Counted from the stretch's first letter, positions 42,918 through 52,697 are shown. The stretch: 64,000 nucleotides of DNA from Amycolatopsis sp. MtRt-6 (GCF_017308975.1 NZ_JADWPD010000017.1:157353-221352); one strand, 5' to 3'. Numbers and translations: made by a program. The notes: a model not told the origin generated them from the sequence alone.

Positions 42918-43547
42918 CTACGGCACACTCTGGGGCTCCAGCGTCCGTCCTTTCACGAGCCACGCGACGCCGAACGCCTCCACGGCGACGGCCTCCAGCC
43001 ACAGCGCCGGGTGCAGGTCCGGGGTGAGCCCGAGGTACTTCGAGAACGCGATGAGCACCAGGCAGGCGAGGATCACGCCCCCGCAGACGCGGTAGAGCGT
43101 GCCGAACCGCTCCGGCTGCTCGCCGTCGTGGGGGAACAGCCGCAGGCAGAAGTAGGCGAGGGAGAGGAAGAACACGGCCGCGAACGCGAGGTGCAGGACG
43201 CCGGCCGTCCGGTCCCAGGTTGTCACGTCGTGGTCGGGGGTCGTCGGGAACAGCGCCAGCCCGATCGCGCCGAGCCCGGCGACCGTGCTGGCGATGTTGT
43301 CGATCGAGTCGTGGCCGTAGTAGGCGAGGAGGAACACGCCGGCCGCGCACATCGAGCCGACCAGGACGTCGCGGAGGTCGGTGTAGTAGTAGCTGCTGAG
43401 CGAGCCCGCGACGTCGCCGCCCTGGACGAGCTGCTTGCCGAGGATGAGGACGAACGGCAGCGCGAGGCCGATGAGCCCGATGGCGCGCCGGAGGAACAGG
43501 TACGAATGAACGAGGGTCTGTTGCGGGGATGTGGTCGCCGTGGTCAT
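42918..43547 (-). CDS. Integral membrane protein of unknown function
   Basis: A 209-residue protein with six likely membrane segments (RAIGLIGLALPFVLILG, DVLVGSMCAAGVFLLAYYG, IASTVAGLGAIGLALFP, VLHLAFAAVFFLSLAYFC, CGGVILACLVLIAFS, ALWLEAVAVEAFGVAWLV). The strongly conserved-looking motif SSYYYTDLRDVLVG lies on the loop after the first segment. I have no function for it. ATG 43547 has GGAGG six bases upstream and is preferred over an upstream in-frame start. Neighbours give no clue. Confidence 0.75.
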   Translation of the reverse strand: MTTATTSPQQTLVHSYLFLRRAIGLIGLALPFVLILGKQLVQGGDVAGSLSSYYYTDLRDVLVGSMCAAGVFLLAYYGHDSIDNIASTVAGLGAIGLALFPTTPDHDVTTWDRTAGVLHLAFAAVFFLSLAYFCLRLFPHDGEQPERFGTLYRVCGGVILACLVLIAFSKYLGLTPDLHPALWLEAVAVEAFGVAWLVKGRTLEPQSVP

Positions 43548-43607
43548 GGCCGCCTCCGGGGGTTCACTCAGGTGAATCGGCGGTGAGGTGCCCACGGGTG
43601 AGGCTTG

Positions 43608-44591
43608 TTACCGCGGAGTTGTCCAAGTTCTCAGCTGATCGTTACGCAGTTCGGCGAAGGTGCCGTCGCGGTGGGCGATCGGCGTGAACCCGGGCAGGAA
43701 CCCGATCCGCGCCCCTTCGGCCGGGTCCCAGACCTCGAGCCCGGCTTCGGCGGCCACGTGGAGCAGGCCGCCGTGCCCCCACATCCGCCCGGCGGGCCCG
43801 GCGAACATCCCGGTTCGGCGGCCGGTCGCGACGTCGTAGAGCGTGACGCCGTCGGTGTCCTGCAGCGCGACGGTGTTCTCGTCCAGCCAAGCGATCGGGG
43901 TGTTCCAGGTGTCGCCGCGGTCGGCGAGGTGGCGTCCGTGTTCGGCCGCGTGCCGGTCGCCGGCCAGCCAGGCGGTGAGGTCGACGGCCAGGGGGATGCC
44001 GACGGGGTGCCAGGCCCAGCCGTCGATGACGAGCCACCGCTCGGACGGGCTCGGGTGGAGTGCGCCCTGGAAGTAGTCGAGGTAGTGCTCGGATTCCGGC
44101 TCTTCGGGCCGTGGTGGCGCGGTTTCCCGGTCGGTCAGCAGCTCCCCGCCGGGCAGGGCGAACACGTCCAGGCGGTTCCAGTCGGTGCCCGCGACCACCT
44201 TCGCCGTCTCGCCCTCGCCGAGGAAGGCCAGCGGGTACCGGGTGAGCTCGTTGTCGCTCCAGTCCCGGTCGAGGTCGAGCACCGTGACCCACTCGTCGAG
44301 GTCGACGACCGTGGCGAACTGGCCGTACTCGGAGACCACCGCCGCGAACCGCCCGTCCCGCGAGGCGTGCAGGCCGCGGCGGGGGCGGTCGGGGATGTCG
44401 CGGATGTCCTCGTAGGTCTCTTCGGGCAGCTCGACCGGCCCGACGAGCCACTGGTCGTCGTCGGTGATCCGGACGAAGCCTTCCGCGGTGAGCGCGAGCC
44501 AGTGCCCGGGCATCGGGGCCAGGCAGCCGTCGTTCAGCGGCCGGACCGGGCAGGGCCGCGTCGCCCAGGTTCCGGGCAGGGTGTTCACCAC
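43608..44591 (-). CDS. WD40-like/beta-propeller-type protein of unknown function
   Basis: A 327-residue soluble protein. Repeating short strands with Trp, Asp and Gly (GLHASRDGRFAAVVSEYGQFATVV, LEVWDPAEGARIGFLPG, NTVALQDTDGVTLYDVATGRRTGM) suggest a WD40-like propeller. There is no signal peptide. It begins 28 bases downstream of the allophanate hydrolase gene in the same direction, so it may be an extra member of that operon. GTG 44588 is an adjacent alternative start. No enzymatic motif is seen. Confidence 0.7.
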   Translation of the reverse strand: MVNTLPGTWATRPCPVRPLNDGCLAPMPGHWLALTAEGFVRITDDDQWLVGPVELPEETYEDIRDIPDRPRRGLHASRDGRFAAVVSEYGQFATVVDLDEWVTVLDLDRDWSDNELTRYPLAFLGEGETAKVVAGTDWNRLDVFALPGGELLTDRETAPPRPEEPESEHYLDYFQGALHPSPSERWLVIDGWAWHPVGIPLAVDLTAWLAGDRHAAEHGRHLADRGDTWNTPIAWLDENTVALQDTDGVTLYDVATGRRTGMFAGPAGRMWGHGGLLHVAAEAGLEVWDPAEGARIGFLPGFTPIAHRDGTFAELRNDQLRTWTTPR

Positions 44592-44619
44592 TTCAGTGTC
44601 GACCGGCGCCGCAACCCAT

Positions 44620-46224
44620 TTACCGGACGCCGAGGTGCGCCAGCCAGCCGCCCTTCGCCGAAATGTCCTCCGCGCCTTCCGTGGCCTCCGGCTCGCAGAG
44701 GAAGCCGGGCACTCGCGTGCCGTCGGCCAGTTCGAGCTTGCCGATCGCCAGGGGCGCCGGAATTCCGGCCACGAACTCGCCGAATCCCTGCGGCGGCAGC
44801 TCCCAGACCTCCGCCGCCACCGACACACCGCCGGACGCCACCCGCACCAGCCCGGGCTTCGGGGGCACCGTGTCCAAGGCGTACAACCGGTACGCGGCCG
44901 CCGTCGAAACCGCGGACACGAACCGGCCGCCGCGGGAGGTCAGCTCGTGGTTCAGCGGCTGGCCGCGCAAGTGCGCGCCGACCACGACGATCGGGATGCG
45001 TTCACGACGCAGCCCGGCCAGGGCCGCCAGCTTCAGGTCGTCGTGCGGCGCGCCCAGGAACATCACGCCGAACGGGCGTCCGGCCACCGACCCCGCCGGA
45101 ACCGCCAAAGCCGACAGCCCGAACAGGTTCGTCGCGTTGGTGAACCGGCCCAGCCGCGCGTTGACCGCCACCGGGTCCGCCGCGACCTCCGCCAGGGTCG
45201 GGTGCTCGGTCGTCGTCGGGAGCAGGAGTGCGTCGACGCCGGCCAGCGCCACCAGCGCTTCCGTGCGCAGGGCCGCCAGGGTTGCCTGGTCGGCGAACAG
45301 CCGGTGCGCGGGGATGTCGCGGGCCGGGCCGATGATCGAGCGCACGACCGGGTCGACGGCGTCCGGGTGCGCGTCGATGAACTCCCCGACCGCCGTGTAC
45401 CGCTCGGCGACGAACGCGCCGCCGTACAACAGCTGCGCCGCTTCCAGGAACGCCGAGATGTCCACAGTGGTCACTTCGGCACCCGCGGTGGCGTAATCGT
45501 CGACGGCGGCCGAGAACGCCTCCGCCCAGCCCGGCGCCAGGGGACCCAGCTGGTCCGGGGCCGGCACGCCGAGGCGGAACCGTCCCGTGTGGACCTGAGC
45601 TGGCTCGGCGAGGCAGGTCAGCGCGAACGTCGCTTCCTCGACCGTCCGCGCGAACAGCGTCACGCAGTCGATGCTCGCGCACGCCGGGACGACTCCGTCA
45701 GTGGGCAGCAGACCCGGGGTGGGCTTGAGGCCGACGATCCCGTTGAACGCCGCGGGCACTCGGCCGGACCCCGCGGTGTCCGTCCCCAGAGCGAGATCCG
45801 CGATCCCCAAGGCAACGGCCACCGCCGAGCCCGAGCTGGACCCGCCGGACACGTACGCCGTGTCGACCGCGTTCCGCACCGCGCCGTACGGGCTGCGCGT
45901 CCCGACCAGGCCGGTCGCGAACTGGTCCAGGTTCGTCGTGCCCAGGACCAGCGCCCCGGCCGCCCGCAGCCGCGCGACGACCGGCGCGTCGGCCTCCGGC
46001 TTGTACGCGTAGTCCGGGCAGCCCGCCGTCGTCGGCAGGCCCGCGACGTCGATGTTGCCCTTGACCGCCACGAGCTTCCCGTACAGCGGCAGCCCGCGGT
46101 CCGCCAGCGCCGCGGCCTCGGCCAGGACGTCGGCTTCCGGCCGGAGATCGATCCAGATCTCCGGCCGGTCCACCCGCTCGATCCGCCGGTACGCGGCGCG
46201 CACCCGCTCTTCGGCGACGCTCAT
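44620..46224 (-). CDS. atzF: Allophanate hydrolase
   Basis: Hydrolyses allophanate to ammonia and carbon dioxide. The protein has 534 residues: an amidase-signature domain with Lys55 (LVAVKGNID), cis-Ser129 (VSGGSSSGSAVAVA) and nucleophile Ser153 (GTDTAGSGRVPAAFN), then the C-terminal domain typical of AtzF/DUR1 (about 440-534, GLVRVASGGVSVAAEVWELP onward). It is the last enzyme of a five-gene operon; its ATG overlaps the carboxylase stop by four bases. With urea carboxylase or guanidine carboxylase it completes ATP-dependent nitrogen release without nickel urease. Confidence 0.92.
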   Translation of the reverse strand: MSVAEERVRAAYRRIERVDRPEIWIDLRPEADVLAEAAALADRGLPLYGKLVAVKGNIDVAGLPTTAGCPDYAYKPEADAPVVARLRAAGALVLGTTNLDQFATGLVGTRSPYGAVRNAVDTAYVSGGSSSGSAVAVALGIADLALGTDTAGSGRVPAAFNGIVGLKPTPGLLPTDGVVPACASIDCVTLFARTVEEATFALTCLAEPAQVHTGRFRLGVPAPDQLGPLAPGWAEAFSAAVDDYATAGAEVTTVDISAFLEAAQLLYGGAFVAERYTAVGEFIDAHPDAVDPVVRSIIGPARDIPAHRLFADQATLAALRTEALVALAGVDALLLPTTTEHPTLAEVAADPVAVNARLGRFTNATNLFGLSALAVPAGSVAGRPFGVMFLGAPHDDLKLAALAGLRRERIPIVVVGAHLRGQPLNHELTSRGGRFVSAVSTAAAYRLYALDTVPPKPGLVRVASGGVSVAAEVWELPPQGFGEFVAGIPAPLAIGKLELADGTRVPGFLCEPEATEGAEDISAKGGWLAHLGVR

Positions 46225-49200
46225 CCGAGCACCACCAGCGGCGTTCCGGGCGCGACCTGGTCACCGGGGGACACGAGCACTTCGACCACCTCACCGCTCG
46301 CCGGCGCGGGGATCCGCGCCTCGGTCTTCATCGCTTCCAGCGTCACCAGCGACTGCGCGTTCTCGACGCGCTCGCCCGCGGTGACGTCGACCCGCCACAC
46401 CGTCGCCGCGAACGGCGCCTCCACGACGTGCCCGCCCGGCGGGGCCTCGACCCGGGCCGGCGGCCGGGTGACCGGCTCCGGTTTCGGGTCGAACTCGCCC
46501 GCCGCCGCCCACGCCTGCCGCTCCGCCTCGAACGCGGCCGCCTGCGTCGCCCGGAACCCGGCGATGCTCTCGGCGTTGTCCGCCAGGAACTTCTGGTAGC
46601 CCGCCAGGGCGAAGGTGCCCTCGGTGGTGTCGAGCTCCAGCGTCCCGGACGCGCTCTGCGCCCGCAGGTCCAACAGTTCCTCGGCGGACACCGGGTACCA
46701 GGAGATCCGGTCGAAGAACCGCAGGTTCCACGGCTGCTCGCCGCCGCGCCAGCTGTTCCACACCTGGACCGTGCGCCCGACGAACTGGTAGCCGCCCGGG
46801 CCCTCCATGCCGTAGATGCACAAGTAGGCGCCGCCGATGCCGACGGAGTTCTCCGCCGTCCACGTCCGCGCCGGGTTGTACTTCGTCGTCACCAGGCGGT
46901 GACGCGGGTCCAGCGGCGTCGCCACCGGCGCGCCGAGGTAGACGTCGCCGAGGCCGAGCACGAGGTACTCCGCGTCGAACACCGTCCGGTACACGTCGTC
47001 CACACTGGACAGCCCGTTGACCCGCCGGATGAACTCGATGTTCCACGGGCACCACGGCGCGTCGTCGCGGACGCCGGTCATGTACCGCTCGATCGCCTCG
47101 CGCGTGGCCGGGTCGTCCCACGACAGCGGTAGCCGGACACTGCGGCTCGGCACGACGAGGTCGTGCGTCGGCGGCAGGTCGCGCTCCAGCTCGCGCACCA
47201 GCCCGAGCGCCTTGCCGACCGGCAGCGCGTCCGGGTCGACGTGCACCTGCAGCGACCGGATTCCCGGCGTCAGGTCCACGATCCCCGGCACGCCTTCGGC
47301 GGTGAGCCGTTCCGCGAGCGCGTGCACCCGCATCCGCAGGGCGAGGTCGAGCTTCATTTCGCCGTACTCGACGAGCAGGTTGTCGTCGCCGCTGCGACGG
47401 TAGGTGACCGACGGCTCTTCGTCCGAAGGAGACAGTCGCGCGAGGACGCCGCCGTCGTCACGCACCGCCCGGCTCGGCTCGACCGCCGACGCCGGCCGCG
47501 CCCGCAGCGCCGCCGCGTGGTCGGTGCCGATCGGCACGAACCGCACGGTGTCGCCCGGCCGCAGCTGCCCGAGTTTCCACCGCTCGCCAGTGGCGACCGT
47601 CGCCGGGCAGACGAACCCGCCGAGGCTGGGGCCGTCCGGGCCGAGCAGGATCGGCAGGTCGCCGGTGTAGTCGACGGCGCCGATCGCGTACGGCGTGTCG
47701 TGGATGTTCGACGGGTGCAGGCCCGCCTCGCCGCCGTCCGGCCGCGCCCACTGCGGCCGCGGCCCGACCAGCCGGACGCCGGTGCGCGCCGAGTTGAAGT
47801 GCACCTGCCAGTCGGTGGCGTAGAACGTGTCGACGTCTTCCGGGGTGAAGAACTCCGGGGCCGCGTGCGGGCCTTCCAGGGCGCCGATCGTCCAGTGGGT
47901 GGCGAACTCCGGCCGGTCGGCGGCGGGCACCGGACCCACGACCGGGTCCGCCGGCGCGGGCCCGGGCCGCAGCACGTCCCCGGCGGCCAGCGCGCGGCCG
48001 CCGTGCCCGCCGAACTTCCCCAGCGTGAACGTCGCCGCGCTGCCGAGGAACTCCGGCACGTCGACGCCGCCGCGCACCAGGACGTAGCTGCGCAGCCCGG
48101 CCGTGCACGCCCGGACGTCGAGGATCCGGCCCGCGGGCACCTCGACGGGTGTCCACAACGGAACCTCCGCGCCGTCGACGAGCACGGTCGCCGGCGCGCC
48201 GGCAACGCACACCTCGGTGGCGTGCGAGAACCGCAGCGCGACGCCGTCCACAGTGCACTCCAGGCCGGGTGCGCCCTCCGGGTTGCCGAGCGCGAGGTTG
48301 CCCAGCCGCAGCGAACGGTCGTCCATCGGCCCGCACGGCGGCACCCCGACGGCCCAGAACCCGGTGCGGCCCGGCCAGTCCTGCACGGTCGTCATCGTGC
48401 CGCCGCGGAGGACGTCGATCCGCGGCTCCGCGTCTTCGACCTTGTCCAAAGTGGACGTGTCGTGTGCCGCGTCGGCGAACGCCGCGTCGGCCACCGCGGC
48501 CCGCAGCTGCCCCAGGTTGGTCTGCACGCCGTCGATCCGGGTCGCGGCGAGCGCTTCCCGGAGGTTCGCCAAGGCCTCGGCGCGGTCGGTGCCGGTGCAG
48601 ATCACCTTGGCCAGCATGGGGTCGTAGTGCGTGGTGACGGTCGCGCCCGGCTCGACCCACGTGTCGACGCGGGTCTCGGCGGGCAGCGTGACGCGGGTGA
48701 CGAGGCCCGCGCTCGGCCGGTGCCCGGCGCCCGGGTCTTCGGCGTACACGCGCGCTTCGACGGCGTGCCCGCGCGCGACCGGGATCGCGCGGAACATCCC
48801 GCGGTCGCCCTGGGCGAGCCGCAGCATCCAGGCGACCAGGTCGACGCCGTAGACGGCCTCGGTGACCGGGTGCTCGACCTGCAGCCGCGTGTTGACCTCG
48901 AGGAACGCCGCTTCGCCGCGCTCGGGGTCGTAGACGTACTCGACCGTGCCGGCGGAGCGGTACCGCACCGACGAGCACAGCGCGACGGCGGAGCCGACCA
49001 GGTCCTTGCGGACGGCCTCGGGCAGGTCCGGCGCCGGGCACTCCTCGACGACCTTCTGGTTGCGCCGCTGCAGCGAGCAGTCGCGCGTGCCCAGGGCCAT
49101 GACCTCGCCGAAGCCGTCGCCGAACACCTGGACCTCGACGTGCCGCGCGCGCGTCACCAGGCGTTCGAGGAAGACGCCGGAGCTGGCGAAGCTCTTGGCC

Positions 49201-49754
49201 GCGACGCTGCGCACGGTTTCCCAGGCGGCGCGCAGCTCGTCCGGCGACGCGCAGGCACGCATCCCGATCCCGCCCCCGCCACCGGTGGCCTTGAGCATCA
49301 CCGGGTAACCGATTTCTTCCGCGTGCGCGATTGCTTCGTTCACATCGGACAGCAGGCCGGTGCCGGCCAGCAGCGGCACGCCCGCCGCGATCGCCGCCTC
49401 ACGGGCGGTGTGCTTGCTGCCGAATACTTCCAGGTGCTCCGGGGCCGGCCCGGCGAAGGCGATCTTGGCGTCTTCGCAGGCTCGCGCGAACGCCGCGTCC
49501 TCGGAGAGGAAGCCGTAGCCGGGGTGGATCGCGTCGCAGCTGGTGTCGAGAGCGGCCTGGATGATCGCGCCGGCCCGCAGGTAGCTTTCCGCCGCGGGCG
49601 CCGGGCCGAGCCGGACGGCCCGGTCGGCGAGCCGCACGTGCGGGGCGAGGCGGTCGGCGTCGGAGTACACCGCGACGGTTTCGAGACCCAGTTCCCTGGC
49701 GCTGCGCAGGATCCGGACCGCGATCTCGCCGCGGTTGGCGACCAGCAGCCTCAC
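46221..49754 (-). CDS. Biotin-dependent urea carboxylase or guanidine carboxylase
   Basis: A 1177-residue enzyme: biotin carboxylase (about 1-450, starting VRLLVANRGEIAVRILRSA, with ATP-grasp motif KATGGGGGIGMR), then a KipA-type domain (AHS2), a KipI-type domain (AHS1, GDDNLLVEYGEMKLDL), and a biotinyl domain with biotin Lys1143 (LEAMKTEARIP). This is the full urea-carboxylase architecture without the fused amidase. Because two DUF1989 proteins precede it in the operon, it may be a guanidine carboxylase rather than urea carboxylase; the sequence alone does not let me settle that. Overlaps of four bases with both neighbours. Confidence 0.9.
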   Translation of the reverse strand: MRLLVANRGEIAVRILRSARELGLETVAVYSDADRLAPHVRLADRAVRLGPAPAAESYLRAGAIIQAALDTSCDAIHPGYGFLSEDAAFARACEDAKIAFAGPAPEHLEVFGSKHTAREAAIAAGVPLLAGTGLLSDVNEAIAHAEEIGYPVMLKATGGGGGIGMRACASPDELRAAWETVRSVAAKSFASSGVFLERLVTRARHVEVQVFGDGFGEVMALGTRDCSLQRRNQKVVEECPAPDLPEAVRKDLVGSAVALCSSVRYRSAGTVEYVYDPERGEAAFLEVNTRLQVEHPVTEAVYGVDLVAWMLRLAQGDRGMFRAIPVARGHAVEARVYAEDPGAGHRPSAGLVTRVTLPAETRVDTWVEPGATVTTHYDPMLAKVICTGTDRAEALANLREALAATRIDGVQTNLGQLRAAVADAAFADAAHDTSTLDKVEDAEPRIDVLRGGTMTTVQDWPGRTGFWAVGVPPCGPMDDRSLRLGNLALGNPEGAPGLECTVDGVALRFSHATEVCVAGAPATVLVDGAEVPLWTPVEVPAGRILDVRACTAGLRSYVLVRGGVDVPEFLGSAATFTLGKFGGHGGRALAAGDVLRPGPAPADPVVGPVPAADRPEFATHWTIGALEGPHAAPEFFTPEDVDTFYATDWQVHFNSARTGVRLVGPRPQWARPDGGEAGLHPSNIHDTPYAIGAVDYTGDLPILLGPDGPSLGGFVCPATVATGERWKLGQLRPGDTVRFVPIGTDHAAALRARPASAVEPSRAVRDDGGVLARLSPSDEEPSVTYRRSGDDNLLVEYGEMKLDLALRMRVHALAERLTAEGVPGIVDLTPGIRSLQVHVDPDALPVGKALGLVRELERDLPPTHDLVVPSRSVRLPLSWDDPATREAIERYMTGVRDDAPWCPWNIEFIRRVNGLSSVDDVYRTVFDAEYLVLGLGDVYLGAPVATPLDPRHRLVTTKYNPARTWTAENSVGIGGAYLCIYGMEGPGGYQFVGRTVQVWNSWRGGEQPWNLRFFDRISWYPVSAEELLDLRAQSASGTLELDTTEGTFALAGYQKFLADNAESIAGFRATQAAAFEAERQAWAAAGEFDPKPEPVTRPPARVEAPPGGHVVEAPFAATVWRVDVTAGERVENAQSLVTLEAMKTEARIPAPASGEVVEVLVSPGDQVAPGTPLVVLG

Positions 49755-50386
49755 GCGCCGACTCCCGGGGAGATGACGACCATCCGCACCGGCGTCGGGT
49801 CGAAGCCGTTGCAGGGGTTGTTGATCTGCGGGCAGTTCGACACGAGCACCAGCACGTCGGTCTCCGCGCGCAGCCGGACCTCCAGGCCCGGTGCGGAGAT
49901 GCCGTCGACGATGCCGAGCGTGCCGTCCGCCTCGACCGGCACGTTCATGTACCAGTTGACGTTGCTGACCAGGTCGCGCTTGCCCAGGCCCCACTTGGCG
50001 CCCTCGATGAGGAAGTTCTCGACGCAGGCGTGCTGGTGGCGGGTGTGCTGGCCGTAGCGGAGGCTGTTGGACTCCTTGCTGCACGCGCCGCCGAGCGTGT
50101 CGTGGCGGCCGCAGGTGTCGGCGACGACGGTCAGCAGCGGCGCGCCTTCCTGCGTGCGCAGCACACTGCCGGTGGTCAGGAAGATGTTGCCCTGCGCGGC
50201 GATCGTCGCGGCCGCGCTGTAGCGCTTGGCCGTGTCGTTCGCGTCGTAGCAGAGGAAGTCGACGGCCTGGTTGCCGCCGAGGTCGATGATCGCCAGCTCC
50301 TGGCCCTGCTGCAGCACCGTCGAATACGGCGCCCGCGCGGGCACGTCGACGCTGACTTCCAGCTGGGATTCGTAGGCCGTGCTCAT
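49751..50386 (-). CDS. DUF1989 protein, urea-amidolyase-associated 2 (candidate carboxyguanidine deiminase subunit)
   Basis: A 211-residue protein of the DUF1989 family. The signature VADTCGRHDTLGGACS provides Cys/His residues for a likely metal site; GNQAVDFLCYDANDTAKRYS is the other conserved block. Proteins of this pair (UAAP1/UAAP2) have been shown in other bacteria to act together as carboxyguanidine deiminase (CgdAB), converting carboxyguanidine to allophanate. It is encoded upstream of the carboxylase with a four-base overlap. Confidence 0.87.
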   Translation of the reverse strand: MSTAYESQLEVSVDVPARAPYSTVLQQGQELAIIDLGGNQAVDFLCYDANDTAKRYSAAATIAAQGNIFLTTGSVLRTQEGAPLLTVVADTCGRHDTLGGACSKESNSLRYGQHTRHQHACVENFLIEGAKWGLGKRDLVSNVNWYMNVPVEADGTLGIVDGISAPGLEVRLRAETDVLVLVSNCPQINNPCNGFDPTPVRMVVISPGVGA

Positions 50387-51216
50387 GCGATCCCCCGGGC
50401 GGTCAGGTAGTCGGCGGTGTTCTCGAACGCGCGCTGTGCTTCCGGCGTGTGTGTCCATTCCGGACTGTCCGGGGTGGACGGCCGGTCGCGCCAGGCGAGG
50501 ACTTCCAGGTTGGACACGGTGTAGTCCGGGCGCGGGTCGACCGGGTGGGCGACGTTGGCGATCAGGACGATCGAGGGGATCTCGATCCGGAGGTCGACGG
50601 CCTTGCCCGGGCCCGCGGAGCCGGTGAACTCCAGCCCGCCTTCCGGCTGGACCCGCACGCCCTGGAAGAGCGACAGGCTCGGCGGCAGGTCACGCGGCCC
50701 GAGGCCGTTCTTGGCCGCCGCCAGGGTGAACAGCGGAAGCCCGGCGGGGGAGGGGCCTTCCGGGGCGCCGTCGCCGTAGCGCTCGGTGTTGCCGTCCACA
50801 GTGGACGTCCCGCAGAGGGCGTCGTGCTTCCCGCTCGAATCCGCGACGATGGTGGCCAGCACCCGCGCCTGGTCCGACAGCAGCGCCACCGACTCGCCGA
50901 GGTAGGCGTTCCACTGCACCTTGACCGTGTCGGCGACGTTGAGCCGCTCCCACGGCTGGTCGGCGTTGAACAGCAGCAGGTGGGCGCAGGCGTCGCCGTC
51001 GACGTCGGTCAGCCGCAGCCGCGTGCCCCGGGCCAGCACCTTGTGCGTGTACCCGCCGCCGGCCACGGTCTCGGCCCAGGTCAGCGCCTCGGGGGCGACC
51101 CCGGGGGGCGGAGCCGGCCAGGTGCTCGCCGGGATCGACGGCATCGTGTCGACGACGGTGCCGGCCTGGGCGCGGGCGTGGTCGCGGGCGCCGTAGGTCG
51201 TCGCGGTGGTGCTCAT
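50383..51216 (-). CDS. DUF1989 protein, urea-amidolyase-associated 1 (candidate carboxyguanidine deiminase subunit)
   Basis: A 277-residue paralogue of the next protein. The signature is VADSSGKHDALCGTST, where the first Cys of UAAP2's motif is replaced by Ser, in line with the two subunits having distinct roles. The N-terminal block RLTDVDGDACAHLLLFNADQPWERLN is typical of UAAP1. Overlaps of four bases with both the permease and UAAP2 genes indicate a tightly coupled operon. A catalytic role as heteromer with UAAP2 is inferred from other bacteria. Confidence 0.87.
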   Translation of the reverse strand: MSTTATTYGARDHARAQAGTVVDTMPSIPASTWPAPPPGVAPEALTWAETVAGGGYTHKVLARGTRLRLTDVDGDACAHLLLFNADQPWERLNVADTVKVQWNAYLGESVALLSDQARVLATIVADSSGKHDALCGTSTVDGNTERYGDGAPEGPSPAGLPLFTLAAAKNGLGPRDLPPSLSLFQGVRVQPEGGLEFTGSAGPGKAVDLRIEIPSIVLIANVAHPVDPRPDYTVSNLEVLAWRDRPSTPDSPEWTHTPEAQRAFENTADYLTARGIA

Positions 51217-52697
51217 GGCGTCCTTTCCGAGATCGCGGGTGCGAGGGCGGGAGCGGGGCGCAGCCGCAGCCAGCAGAGCCGGCCGATCACCAGCGCGCCG
51301 CCAACGAACTCTATCGGGAACAAGAGCATCCAGGGGGAGCCCGAACCCGCGAGATCGTAGATCTCCGCACGCGGCCAGGCGATGTTCACGATCATGCCGA
51401 TTCCGTACAGAACGGCTGCCCCGTTCAGCGCAACGCCCCAGCGCCCGAGGGAGAACCGGCCCGGCTCCGCGGGGAAGCCCCCGCGCAGCCGCTTGATCAG
51501 CAGCGGGCCGGTGACCAGCAGGTACGCCAGGTAGACGACCACCACCGACGTCCCGGTGATCGTGCTGAACAGCGTCGGGTTGCCGACGTTGAGCAGCAGC
51601 AGCCCGATGGCCAGCGCGCCGGACAGCAGCGCGGGTGCGACCGGCGTCCCGGTGCGCGGGCTCACTCCGGACAGGCGGGCGGAGGCGGGCAGGGCGCCGT
51701 CGCGGGCCATCGCGTAGATCAGCCGGATCGTCCCGGTCTGGATCGTCAGGGTGCAGACGACGACGGCGATCGCGACGTCGGCGAGGAAGACCCGGCCGAG
51801 CGTGTCGCCGAAGACGGCGGTGATCACGTACGGCAGGCCCTTGCCGGCGAGCTGCCCGTCGGTGAGGCTCGGCGCGGCCATCAGCGCGGTGACGACCACC
51901 GCGAGGCCGCCGATCCCGGAGACGAGCACGGCACGCAGCACCGCCCGCGGCGCCGCCCGGCGCGCGTCCTTCGTCTCCTCCGCGACCGACGCGGCGGTGT
52001 CGAAGCCGTAGAGCACGTACGCCGCCATGAGCGCCGAAGCGAGCACGCCGCCGATCCCGGCGCTGGTGCCGGGGGCGTCGTGCAGCACGACCTGGGGACC
52101 GCGGACGGCGAACAGGGCGAGCCCGGCGATGAGGACGACGACACCGAGGAGCTCGGCCGCGACGCCGACGTCGTTGATCCGCGCCATCAGCCGGACCCCG
52201 CCGGCGTTGACGGCGGTGGTGAAGACGAGCAGCAGGGTGCCGAGCAGCACGGCGTTGGCCGCGCCGGTCGGCGACGTCACCGAGCTGTCGCCGCCGACGA
52301 GCTGGAAGCCGTCCCACACCGACGGCAGCACGACCTGCAAGGCGATCGCCGCGGCGGCGAGGGCGACGACGCAGCCGAGCAGCATCATCCAGCCGGCGAG
52401 CCAGCCGAGGAAGCCCCGGGTCAGCTGTTTCGCCCACTGGTACACCGATCCGGCGAGCGGGTAGCGGGCGGCGAGCTCGGCGAAGACCAGGGCCACGAGG
52501 ACCTGGCCGGCCAGGACGACCGGCCACGTCCAGAAGAAGAGCGGGCCGCCGAAGGTGTAGCCGAAGCCGAAGAGCTGGAAGACGGTGGTGAGGATGGAGA
52601 CGAAGGAGAAACCGGCGGCGAAGGCGGAGAACCCGCCCAGCGACCGGCGAAGCTCTTGGCGGTAGCCGAAGGCGGCGAGTTCGTCGGGGGGCGTCAT
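51213..52697 (-). CDS. APC-family permease of the urea/guanidine operon
   Basis: A 494-residue transporter with about 12 membrane segments (LGGFSAFAAGFSFVSILTTVFQ, WTWPVVLAGQVLVALVFAELA, GWLAGWMMLLGCVVALAAAAIAL and so on). The PLAGSVYQWAKQL motif is typical of the amino-acid/GABA permease branch of APC. First gene in a five-gene operon for carboxylase-based urea or guanidine breakdown, so it probably imports the substrate. The control region upstream, shared with the TetR gene, holds a nearly symmetric 17-bp palindrome. Confidence 0.87.
   Translation of the reverse strand: MTPPDELAAFGYRQELRRSLGGFSAFAAGFSFVSILTTVFQLFGFGYTFGGPLFFWTWPVVLAGQVLVALVFAELAARYPLAGSVYQWAKQLTRGFLGWLAGWMMLLGCVVALAAAAIALQVVLPSVWDGFQLVGGDSSVTSPTGAANAVLLGTLLLVFTTAVNAGGVRLMARINDVGVAAELLGVVVLIAGLALFAVRGPQVVLHDAPGTSAGIGGVLASALMAAYVLYGFDTAASVAEETKDARRAAPRAVLRAVLVSGIGGLAVVVTALMAAPSLTDGQLAGKGLPYVITAVFGDTLGRVFLADVAIAVVVCTLTIQTGTIRLIYAMARDGALPASARLSGVSPRTGTPVAPALLSGALAIGLLLLNVGNPTLFSTITGTSVVVVYLAYLLVTGPLLIKRLRGGFPAEPGRFSLGRWGVALNGAAVLYGIGMIVNIAWPRAEIYDLAGSGSPWMLLFPIEFVGGALVIGRLCWLRLRPAPALAPAISERTP

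Noticed and set aside
47163..50057. A 964-codon plus-strand frame opposite the urea/guanidine carboxylase
   Set aside because: It mirrors the carboxylase gene; its sequence is Arg/Val/Gly-rich and lacks any family signature.
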